Positions 15,774 through 22,231 of a stretch of DNA of 36,874 bases are shown here, in pieces. This DNA comes from Sulfuricella sp. Its GTDB lineage: Bacteria > Pseudomonadota > Gammaproteobacteria > Burkholderiales > Sulfuricellaceae. Numbering within the stretch: the stretch's first letter is position 1; every line of letters begins with the position of its first letter. The notes below the pieces were generated by a model. The model was given only the letters and a program-made list of their open reading frames with translations. It made no database searches and had not been told where the DNA came from. The stretch spans positions 1 through 36,874 of the forward strand of contig JAGXQV010000169.1 in NCBI GenBank assembly GCA_018336195.1. The letters run 5' to 3'. The translations under genes were made by a program, and so were the position numbers.

Positions 15774-16640
15774 TCACTGGCACCCCGCCGTGGCGAGCAG
15801 CCCGGAGATCGGGCCGACATCCGTCAAGGCGTTGTTCGAGGCCGGTCCGAGGTAATAAACGTGGCCGTCCGCCGAGGAGGTCCCAAGGTAGCTCTGGGTT
15901 CCCGGGTAGTAGCGGTAGTAGTAAGGTGCCATGGTCACGGAGGCGCTCCCCGCCGGAACGAATAGCGCGCTGTAATAGCTCTCCGCCCAGTTGAACAGGC
16001 AATCCGCCGGGTTGACGGCAGCCAGGGCCGCGTTGCCGAGGATAAACGCCATCCCGCTGGTGTTGCTCGAATAAGAGGGGCCGCCGTACTGGTAATAAAA
16101 AGTATTGCCGCCGGGGGCGGGGATTTGCGCCCAACCCCAGGTCTGGAAGGCCACCGGCATGCTGTCTGCGATGGACAGGAAATAGCGGGTACCGGCCGCC
16201 AGTGCTACCGGCGTGGCCAGGTCGGCGCTAAAGCGGGACATCCCGTTGCCGGCGGAGGTCTGGGTGAAATTGACGACCAACTCGTATGCCAGCGGCTGGC
16301 CGCCGTGAAGTTGCGGCAAATCGGGTTGCAACGCGACGGTGCCGGGATCCTGGTTGTAGAAACCGATGAAAAATCCGTTCGAGGTGGCCGGCGGAGCCGC
16401 CCCTTGGGTAACGCTCTGCCCCCACCACTCGACATGGGTGACGGTTGCCGTCTCGGTGAGCGTAAACGCGGCGTAGGCGATCGCGTCCGAATCCAGGTTG
16501 TTCTTGCCGGTCGGATCGAACCACAACTGCGAGGGAAGGGCGCCATCCGGCGGGTCGTTGGGCATCTGGGCGTAAAGCGTGGCGCCCTGAACGACCAGGG
16601 CGGTAAATAACAACAGGATGCCGCCAAGCAAGCTTTTCAT
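15774..16640 (-). CDS. Secreted protein of unknown function, Tyr/Trp-rich
   Basis: 288 residues from the ATG at 16640, chosen because the signal peptide (MKSLLGGILLLFTALVVQGA) begins there and AGGA lies upstream; the frame extends 13 codons further up. The mature protein is beta-rich with an N-terminal block (LWFDPTGKNNLDSDAIAYAAFTL, then ATVTHVEWWGQS), SNGFFIGFYNQDPG, RYFLSIAD and a Tyr-rich stretch (YYYRYYPG). The layout suggests an extracellular or cell-surface beta-sandwich. I do not recognise the family and see no PEP-CTERM sorting signal. It lies behind a sequence block shared with the SCO1 gene at 36114. Confidence 0.72.
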   Translation of the reverse strand: MKSLLGGILLLFTALVVQGATLYAQMPNDPPDGALPSQLWFDPTGKNNLDSDAIAYAAFTLTETATVTHVEWWGQSVTQGAAPPATSNGFFIGFYNQDPGTVALQPDLPQLHGGQPLAYELVVNFTQTSAGNGMSRFSADLATPVALAAGTRYFLSIADSMPVAFQTWGWAQIPAPGGNTFYYQYGGPSYSSNTSGMAFILGNAALAAVNPADCLFNWAESYYSALFVPAGSASVTMAPYYYRYYPGTQSYLGTSSADGHVYYLGPASNNALTDVGPISGLLATAGCQ

Positions 16641-16700
16641 GTCCAAAATCCTTTCGTCGTAAAGACAGGGGCGTTTCAATATGGGTGAAGACGACGAAAA

Positions 16701-16717
16701 GGCAATAAGGTAAACAC
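16701..16717 (-). promoter_or_regulatory. GTGTTTACCTTAYTGCC block, copy 1
   Basis: On the minus strand GTGTTTACCTTATTGCC followed by TTTTC. The same 22 bases with one change occur at 36007-36028 before the SCO1 gene. It sits about 60 bases before the start of the secreted protein gene. Promoter or operator role is inferred from position and repetition. Confidence 0.5.
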
Positions 16718-16764
16718 CGGGTTGTTACGTGGGCGGCACCTGAATTTCCCGTAGACCGGCCTGC

Positions 16765-16794
16765 CACCCCCCGCCCCGCGCGGGGCGGGGGGTG
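16765..16794. repeat. 30-bp perfect palindrome of C and G runs
   Basis: The sequence CACCCCCCGCCCC then GCGC then GGGGCGGGGGGTG is self-complementary over 30 bases. It lies between two divergent promoters with no T-tract, so it is not an ordinary terminator. It could block read-through between the divergent units or act as a recombination-prone structure. Confidence 0.75.
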
Positions 16795-16809
16795 TAGGGT
16801 AGGGAAACT

Positions 16810-16873
16810 ACTTAGTTTTTTAGGTGAACACACAGATAGATTCCTCCCCCCTCGACAAATTAAACTGTGGTCA
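16810..16873 (+). promoter_or_regulatory. Composite promoter copy A (99-residue protein)
   Basis: Dyad ACTTAG-TTTT-TTAGGT (16810-16825), ATAGATT (16836-16842), TAAACT (16861-16866) inside TCGACAAATTAAACTGTGG and ending GTCA. The final 22 bases match the rpoS upstream region at 19 positions. TAGGTG-to-ATAGATT spacing is 15 bases as in the other copies. Confidence 0.72.
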
Positions 16874-16944
16874 TGAAGTAGCGAGTCGAGGTGCCCCAGC
16901 CGGTTTCCGGATGAGGATAAAAAACCGTCAACGAGGAGAGTCCC

Positions 16945-17244
16945 ATGGCAAGCAAGCAGATATTCGCAACAAGCAACCAAACTGCCTTCAATCCCGGCTA
17001 TTTCACGTCGGCAGCCCGCATCAGGAGAGAGCAGTTTTCCCTGTTGCGGATCGAGATCGAAATGCTCGCCAAGGAAGAAGCCAATCTGATGAAGATCGCC
17101 GGCGCGGCGGCATTGTTCATTTCCCATCTCGAACACCTGACGCTTCCCCGCGAGGCCATCGGCAGCGCCGCCACCCTGGCCCGCCTGGTCAACGAGATGC
17201 CCGATGACCTGATGAGCGACGCCCTGCAACTATTACATGCCTGA
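16945..17244 (+). CDS. 99-residue helical protein of unknown function
   Basis: Start set by GAGGAG eight bases upstream. No signal peptide or membrane helix; residues 25-60 form a charged amphipathic helix (RREQFSLLRIEIEMLAKEEA), followed by an Ala-rich helix and LEHLTLPREAIGSAATLARL. The pattern suggests a small all-helical cytoplasmic protein. Family not recognised. It shares promoter architecture with rpoS, so it is probably made under the same conditions. A hairpin follows. Confidence 0.7.
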   Translation: MASKQIFATSNQTAFNPGYFTSAARIRREQFSLLRIEIEMLAKEEANLMKIAGAAALFISHLEHLTLPREAIGSAATLARLVNEMPDDLMSDALQLLHA

Positions 17245-17259
17245 AAACCGCAGGTAGCG

Positions 17260-17286
17260 GGGGGAAATACGCAGTAGGTTTCCCCC
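17260..17286 (+). terminator. Hairpin behind the 99-residue gene
   Basis: GGGGGAAA (17260-17267) pairs with TTTCCCCC (17279-17286), loop of 11 bases, 15 bases after the stop codon. There is no T-tract after it, so it may be a terminator-like or RNA-stabilising stem. Confidence 0.45.
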
Positions 17287-17381
17287 GCCGCCAGCCTCCC
17301 GAGTTCCCTGCGGAACGCCCTGAAATCCGCACTTGGCGCGCCCCCTGTAGAAGATCGACTACCGGGGTTCCAGTATGACAT

Positions 17382-17402
17382 TTCACTATTCACCGTAGTG
17401 AA
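17382..17402 (+). promoter_or_regulatory. Inverted repeat upstream of the diguanylate cyclase
   Basis: TTCACTA-N7-TAGTGAA, 7-bp perfect arms with centres 14 bases apart, about 84 bases before the start at 17486. Suits a dimeric regulator binding site; the regulator is unknown. Confidence 0.45.
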
Positions 17403-17485
17403 TTGGGGGGATTCCGCTTACATTCTTATGCACGGCCACCGATTATTCTGAATCTCGTCATTTAGAAATAATCGAAGAGGTTGCC

Positions 17486-19180
17486 ATGCGCCGAATGATT
17501 TCCAGTTTTTTCGAGGCGATCTATCACCTAAGCCTACGGGATTGGTTGATTCTCCTGATTCTTGCCGAATCCCTCCCGGCCATTGCATTGGCCGTCAACG
17601 CCATGAAAGAGCAGCGCGAAGTGATGGCGGCAGCACAGCGCGAGGAAATGCTGGTTCTGAGCAAGTTCGGCGCCGCGCTTCAATACGACGTGATGCAGGA
17701 TGCCCACGATTTCCTCGGCTCCCTGTCCAAGGAACCGTTCATTCAGGAAAGCGACTGGCACGGCTGCCGGGAAATCGTCAAGGCCCACCTCCAGAGCCAT
17801 GCCCCCTGGTACCTCGACATCAACATCGCGCTACCCGGCGGCGAAGTCGTATGCGGCACTCTGCGTGAGGAAGACCCGGTCAGCCTGGTCGACAGCGGGT
17901 CTTTTCAGGATGCCTTGAAAACAAAGCGTTTCGTCGTGGGGAATTATGAAATGGGCCACCCTTCCGGCCAGCCGGCGCTGTGGTTTCGCCTACCGGTACT
18001 CGATGCCGCCGGCAAGCCCAAGGCGGTACTCTCTTCTTCCCTGAATCTGCGAGCGCTGAACAGCGTCATGGGTAAAATGAGTTTGCCTCTGGGCGCGGTA
18101 ATGTTCGTCGTCGACAAGAACGGCATGGTTCTTACGCATAGCAATCTCGACGAGGAAAAGTGGATGGATCATGGCCCTTCCAGGGAGTTTCTGGTCAGGG
18201 CCATCCTGGAGGGTGGCGAAGGGGCGCTGGAAATGCCCGGCGCCGATGGCGTGCCACGCCTGTGGGGGTTCGCCCGCGCCGGAGATACCAGCGAGCAGGG
18301 GATCTACGCGGCGGTCGGACTGCCCATGCACGAGGGATATTCCGAGGCGACGCGGATATTCGCGCGGCAATTGACGGGCCTGGTCGTGGCAACGCTGGTG
18401 CTGCTGATGCTGATGTTGCTGAATACCAAATACCTGTTGCTGAACAAGATCAGCGCCATCCTGGGCATTGCGGAACGGTTGCGCCAAGGCGACTTCAGCG
18501 CGCGGACCGGCATGGAGGGCGGCCGCCATGAATTGATCCAGGTCGGGCAGGCGCTCGACGAAATGGCCGCGCAACTGGAAGAACGCGACGCGGCGCTGCA
18601 CCAGCTATTGGAAGTCACCTACATGAAATCCATCCGCGATCCGCTGACCGGGCTGTATAACCGGGCTTATCTCAACGAATCGCTCAAGCAGGAATTGGCC
18701 CGGGTGCAGCGCCATCCGCGGCCCCTGGCGGTAATCATGCTGGATATCGACCATTTCAAGCGGGTCAACGACACCTACGGACACCCGGCCGGCGACCGCG
18801 TGTTGTGCGCGGTCGCCCAAGTGATTTCACGGCATATTCGCGAAGGGGATATCGGTTGTCGCTACGGCGGAGAGGAGTTCCTGATTATTCTCCTCGAAGC
18901 AACCGCGGAAAGCGTGCGCCAAAAAGCCCATGACCTGCTGGAAGACGTCCGCGGCCTGATGCTATACCACGATGGGCTATCCCTGGGCCGGGTTACCGTT
19001 TCGGTGGGGATTGCGAGCAACCTGATGGGCGGCGAGTCGGAACACGATTGCCGCCACCGCATGGAGAAACTGATTCAGGCGGCGGACAGCGCGCTGTACC
19101 AGGCCAAGCACGACGGGCGCAACCGGGTGGTGGAAAGTTCGCAGAATGCCTGGGAGATTCCTGAACTGGAATTACCGTGA
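17486..19180 (+). CDS. Membrane diguanylate cyclase with periplasmic Cache-type sensor and HAMP
   Basis: 564 residues. TM1 about 17-37 (LILLILAESLPAIALAV), a periplasmic Cache-like domain about 40-290, TM2 about 295-318 (LVVATLVLLMLMLLN), a HAMP region, and a GGDEF domain about 385-550. The active site is intact: DPLTGLYNRAYL, DIDHFKRVNDTYGHPAGD and GGEEF near 460. REGD five residues before GGEEF is a product-inhibition I-site. The enzyme would make c-di-GMP in answer to a periplasmic ligand. GAAGAGG precedes the start. It is transcribed toward the FixJ-type regulator gene, and a short hairpin (19183-19200) separates them. Confidence 0.92.
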   Translation: MRRMISSFFEAIYHLSLRDWLILLILAESLPAIALAVNAMKEQREVMAAAQREEMLVLSKFGAALQYDVMQDAHDFLGSLSKEPFIQESDWHGCREIVKAHLQSHAPWYLDINIALPGGEVVCGTLREEDPVSLVDSGSFQDALKTKRFVVGNYEMGHPSGQPALWFRLPVLDAAGKPKAVLSSSLNLRALNSVMGKMSLPLGAVMFVVDKNGMVLTHSNLDEEKWMDHGPSREFLVRAILEGGEGALEMPGADGVPRLWGFARAGDTSEQGIYAAVGLPMHEGYSEATRIFARQLTGLVVATLVLLMLMLLNTKYLLLNKISAILGIAERLRQGDFSARTGMEGGRHELIQVGQALDEMAAQLEERDAALHQLLEVTYMKSIRDPLTGLYNRAYLNESLKQELARVQRHPRPLAVIMLDIDHFKRVNDTYGHPAGDRVLCAVAQVISRHIREGDIGCRYGGEEFLIILLEATAESVRQKAHDLLEDVRGLMLYHDGLSLGRVTVSVGIASNLMGGESEHDCRHRMEKLIQAADSALYQAKHDGRNRVVESSQNAWEIPELELP

Positions 19181-19182
19181 AA

Positions 19183-19200
19183 ATCCGCAACGCCGCGGAT
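19183..19200. terminator. Short hairpin between convergent genes
   Basis: ATCCGC-AACGCC-GCGGAT between the diguanylate cyclase and regulator stop codons. The 6-bp stem without T-tract is weak evidence. Confidence 0.35.
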
Positions 19201-19213
19201 GGGATTTGACGGG

Positions 19214-19819
19214 CTAAAAATTCGGCAGGGAGAGCCGTTGCTGGACCAGTTCGGCCACCGTTTTGACGTTGAGCTTTTTCAGGATATTGGAACGGTGCAC
19301 ATCGACGGTTTTGCAACTAATCCCGAGTTTCTTTCCGATAACCTTGCTGGAATCGCCGGCAACCACCAGTTCCATGACCACCCGCTCCCGATTGCTCAGG
19401 GATTCAAAATTGGAGAGCCGGCCATCCAGTTTTGAGCGGGTAACGCGGTTATTCCTGTCCAACTGAATGGCGGCTTGCACTCGGTCGAGCAATTCCTGGC
19501 TGTTGAACGGCTTCTGCACGAAGTCGAAAGCGCCGTGCTTGAGGGCGCGAACCGCCATGGGTACGTCGCCGTGGCCGGTAAGGATAATCGTCGGGAGATG
19601 GAAGCTGTAGGATTTCAGGTTTTCCAGCAGTTCCATACCGCTCATGCCGGGCATCCTGACATCCAGCAACAGACAGCCTTCCCACTGCGGATCGTGGGCT
19701 TCCAGGAGTTCGGCGGCGGATGCAAACATCCTGGCGGGCAGGTTTACCGATTCCAGAAGCCAGTGTATCGAGTCGCGCAGCCCCTCGTCGTCATCTACTA
19801 CGAATACGGTTGGTGGCAT
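19214..19819 (-). CDS. Orphan FixJ/NarL-type response regulator
   Basis: About 201 residues from the ATG at 19819, preferred because the receiver domain begins immediately (PPTVFVVDDDEGLRDSI); the frame extends 24 codons further up. Receiver: acidic pocket DDD at 9-11, phosphorylatable Asp53 in LLLDVRMPG, and Lys103 in VQKPF. LuxR-type HTH at about 140-200 (LSNRERVVMELVVAGDSSKV, then GISCKTVDVHRSNILKKL). This FixJ arrangement usually works with a PAS-containing histidine kinase; none is nearby. It is divergent from rpoS, whose promoter region carries a dyad of the type such regulators bind, so it is my candidate for the composite promoters. Confidence 0.92.
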   Translation of the reverse strand: MPPTVFVVDDDEGLRDSIHWLLESVNLPARMFASAAELLEAHDPQWEGCLLLDVRMPGMSGMELLENLKSYSFHLPTIILTGHGDVPMAVRALKHGAFDFVQKPFNSQELLDRVQAAIQLDRNNRVTRSKLDGRLSNFESLSNRERVVMELVVAGDSSKVIGKKLGISCKTVDVHRSNILKKLNVKTVAELVQQRLSLPNF

Positions 19820-20139
19820 GTGAGTTCCATAATCTTTCGCTTCAAAAGAATGAAATTTCCGCATCTCGCGGGACGGCAGCATTTCAGACACTCATTCATC
19901 CATTCGTTCATTTTAAGAATGATTGCATGATGATTCAAGGAGACGGAATGTTCAATACGGAAAATTACCTACAAATGTAGGTGTTCGTCCAAATAGATTA
20001 CCGACCATCGAAAAACTAAACTGCGGTCACTGGCGTAACGAACGAATCGTCCGCCGCCGTTCCACGGCGACGAGAGGCCGATTCCCATCGCCCTAGCGTA
20101 TTCCAGGCCACGTCAATTCTTAACCTTTAGGAGAAAAAA
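19820..20139. other. Divergent intergenic region, FixJ-type regulator / rpoS
   Basis: Contains composite promoter copy B (19967-20029) pointing at rpoS and an AT-rich stretch with ATTCATCCATTCGTTCATTTT before the regulator gene, split repeats of TTCAT at 4-8 base intervals (19892-19918). The rpoS message would have a leader of about 110 bases. Confidence 0.6.
19967..20029 (+). promoter_or_regulatory. Composite promoter copy B (rpoS)
   Basis: Perfect dyad ACCTAC-AAAT-GTAGGT (19967-19982), ATAGATT (19993-19999), TAAACT (20017-20022) followed by GCGGTCA. ATAGATT and TAAACT are 17 bases apart, as for -35 and -10 boxes; ATAGATT is a poor -35, which fits an activator-dependent promoter. Confidence 0.75.
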
Positions 20140-21015
20140 ATGCTTGCGATGGTTCATGACGAAATGTATGCGTATGCCGATGAAGATACCCTCCTGAAAG
20201 AAGAAATCGCCGGTCATCATGAAGAACCCGCCGAGTTGCTGAACGATCCGGCCATCGCCGATGATGATTTTCAGGGAGACATCACGTTCACTTATCTCAA
20301 GGAAATAGGCAAAAACAGCCTGCTGACTCCCGACGAGGAGTATCGCCTCGCCTGCCTGTCCAAAGGGGGCGACAGCGCTGCACGGCAACGCCTGATCGAG
20401 TGCAATCTGCGGCTGGTGGTCAGTATCGCCAAGCATTATGCCAACCGGGGTCTGACGCTGCTCGACTTGATCGAGGAAGGCAACCTGGGGCTGATGCATG
20501 CCCTGGAAAAATTCGATCCCGAACGGGGCTTCCGCATTTCCACCTATGTAACCTGGTGGATACGCCAGAATATCGAACATGCCATCATCAACCAGTCGCG
20601 TACCATCCGCGTCCCGATCCACGTAATCCGCGAAAAAAACAAAAGCACGCAGACCTCCCAGCACATTGAAGCGCTGCAAAACATCATCTCCCTGGACACG
20701 CCGCTCGACATCGACCCGACGCTTTCCCTGGGCGATGCCATCGCCGACGAAAACAGCATCACGCCCGACGCACCATTGCAGCAGGCCAGAATCGAGATGC
20801 TGGTGCGTAGCGGGATCGATTCGTTGGGCAAGAACCAGCGCTGCGTGATGGAGCGGCGCTTCGGCCTCAACGGCCACAGCGTTCAGACCCTCGCAAAGAT
20901 CGCCGAGACCCTCAGCCTGACCCGCGAACGGGTCAGACAAATCCAGGTGGAAGCGATGCAAAACCTGGGGCAACACTTCAAGGGCAGCGGACTCTCCCGA
21001 GAGGCTTTTTTCTGA
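20140..21015 (+). CDS. rpoS: RNA polymerase sigma factor, RpoS-like, with shortened region 3
   Basis: 291 residues. An acidic N-terminus precedes region 1.2 (TFTYLKEIGKNSLLTPDEEY) and a standard region 2 (NLRLVVSIAKHYANRGLTLL, then DLIEEGNLGLMHALEKFDPERGF and YVTWWIRQNIEHAIINQSRT). Region 4 is also complete (QRCVMERRFGLNG, LSLTRERVRQIQVEAM). Between RVPIHVIRE and SLDTPL there are only about 20 residues, where RpoS and other group 1/2 sigmas have close to 50; most of region 3.0/3.1 is missing and there is no sign of a frameshift. The region 2 wording favours RpoS over RpoH or RpoD. It would direct stationary-phase or stress transcription. AGGAG upstream. Confidence 0.88.
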   Translation: MLAMVHDEMYAYADEDTLLKEEIAGHHEEPAELLNDPAIADDDFQGDITFTYLKEIGKNSLLTPDEEYRLACLSKGGDSAARQRLIECNLRLVVSIAKHYANRGLTLLDLIEEGNLGLMHALEKFDPERGFRISTYVTWWIRQNIEHAIINQSRTIRVPIHVIREKNKSTQTSQHIEALQNIISLDTPLDIDPTLSLGDAIADENSITPDAPLQQARIEMLVRSGIDSLGKNQRCVMERRFGLNGHSVQTLAKIAETLSLTRERVRQIQVEAMQNLGQHFKGSGLSREAFF

Positions 21016-21055
21016 AGCCCGCGCAACGGCCATGCGGTAGCCCCGCGGATGCCTT

Positions 21056-21988
21056 ATGAATAACTCGTGGAAAGACAGCATTTACCTGCAACGGGAAGAA
21101 CTGGCGCGCAAGCTGCATGAGCCGCTGGCCAATCTGGCCGCGCAGTGCGCGCCGGCCTGGGGGGAACGCGAGCAACTGCGGGATATTCTTGCCGGGCATT
21201 TCGCCAGCATCCCGCATTGCACCTCTCTGTACTGCGTGGGTACCGACGGCATTCAGATAAGCGACAGCATCGGACGGGCGGGGCATCAGCCGGAACATTT
21301 CGGCCGCGACCGTTCGGAGCGTCCCTACATGAAGGAGGAAATACCGTCCTGGGGATTCCTGCTTTCCGATGCCTACATCAGCGTGAATGGCCAGCGGCCC
21401 TCGCTCACCGCTCTCCAGGCGGTGTGCACGGATTCCGGGACGGCGGGCTACCTGGGCGCCGACTTCGACTTGTGCGATTTGCCGGTGACCTCGGAACTCT
21501 ACGATGAGCCGGACGATTGGCGACAGGTGAAGGGCGATCCGGCGATCCGCGGCACGCTGTTTCAGCAAAGCCGCGCTGAAAGCCTGATGGACAGCCACAA
21601 GGAGTGGATTTCCATCCTTGAGGAACTGCTCACCCAGCGCGCCGTATTCCAGTGCCAGATATTCTTTTCCAGCAGCCAGGCGACGATCTGGACCGTGGAC
21701 GATCCGTTCCGCTACCGTATCCTCGATCACGAGGCCTTGAGCGACCCGGATATTTGCCTGGTCTACCCACCCCGGCCCTACCCGGCGGATGCGACGATTC
21801 GACAGTCCGACATCGGACGGATTCTGGGCACCATGCAATCGCTGCGCCTCGCCGATCCGATCATCTATTTGCGCACGGCCTCGATCAACATTTTCAACGG
21901 CATGATCAGCCTGAAATTCTCCTGTGACGGCTCGCACTACATGCCATACCGCGAATTTCTGGAAAAGGACACGTCGTTCTGGTTCTGA
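21056..21988 (+). CDS. PDC/Cache-like sensor domain protein, cytoplasmic
   Basis: 310 residues without signal peptide or membrane helix. Residues about 35-155 read like a PDC sensor domain: a long helix, then LYCVGTDGIQISDSI, FGRDRSERPYMKE, GFLLSDAYISVNGQRPSLTALQAV and GYLGADFDL. Such domains are normally periplasmic, so a soluble stand-alone version is unusual. The second half (about 190-310) has no recognised domain. It starts 40 bp after rpoS, on the same strand, and may be co-transcribed; the ribosome site is weak. Confidence 0.7.
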   Translation: MNNSWKDSIYLQREELARKLHEPLANLAAQCAPAWGEREQLRDILAGHFASIPHCTSLYCVGTDGIQISDSIGRAGHQPEHFGRDRSERPYMKEEIPSWGFLLSDAYISVNGQRPSLTALQAVCTDSGTAGYLGADFDLCDLPVTSELYDEPDDWRQVKGDPAIRGTLFQQSRAESLMDSHKEWISILEELLTQRAVFQCQIFFSSSQATIWTVDDPFRYRILDHEALSDPDICLVYPPRPYPADATIRQSDIGRILGTMQSLRLADPIIYLRTASINIFNGMISLKFSCDGSHYMPYREFLEKDTSFWF

Positions 21989-22005
21989 GCCGGAAAGCAC
22001 CAAAA

Positions 22006-22026
22006 ACCCGAATATGCCATTCGGGT
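22006..22026 (+). terminator. Hairpin behind the PDC-like gene
   Basis: ACCCGAAT-ATGCC-ATTCGGGT, an 8-bp perfect stem 17 bases after the stop codon. Only a short AT-rich tail follows. Confidence 0.45.
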
Positions 22027-22090
22027 ATTCCGTGCTGTGCTAAATTAAAAATGTCGCCCCCCTAAGCCGGATGAGCCGGAGCAAAACAAG

Positions 22091-22160
22091 GGGATGGGGG
22101 ATGGGTAATGGGTAATGGGAGGGTGGTTTTCATCAGCCATTCCTCATCACCCATCACCGC
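22091..22160. repeat. ATGGGTA short repeats with inverted partner
   Basis: GATGGGTAATGGGTAATGG (22100-22118) is followed by an imperfect inverse (CCATTCCTCATCACCCATC, 22137-22155), together forming a hairpin. Similar simple repeats of GGGTAAT are scattered in many environmental proteobacterial genomes; function unknown. Confidence 0.55.
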
Positions 22161-22179
22161 AGAATTCAAACCGCATTGG

Positions 22180-22194
22180 TGTCAGATTTTGACA
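22180..22194 (+). promoter_or_regulatory. Short inverted repeat upstream of the HDOD-REC-GGDEF gene
   Basis: TGTCA-GATTT-TGACA, 38 bases before the start codon. Possibly an operator overlapping the promoter. Confidence 0.35.
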
Positions 22195-22231
22195 TCATTG
22201 GGCTGATAAGAGACTAAGGAAAGCCGTAGCG

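Larger units (their letters stand above)
16641..16944. other. Divergent intergenic region with a 30-bp palindrome and two promoters
   Basis: No coding capacity. From left to right it holds the minus-strand GTGTTTACCTTATTGCC block (16701-16717), a perfect G+C palindrome (16765-16794), and composite promoter copy A (16810-16873). Confidence 0.75.
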
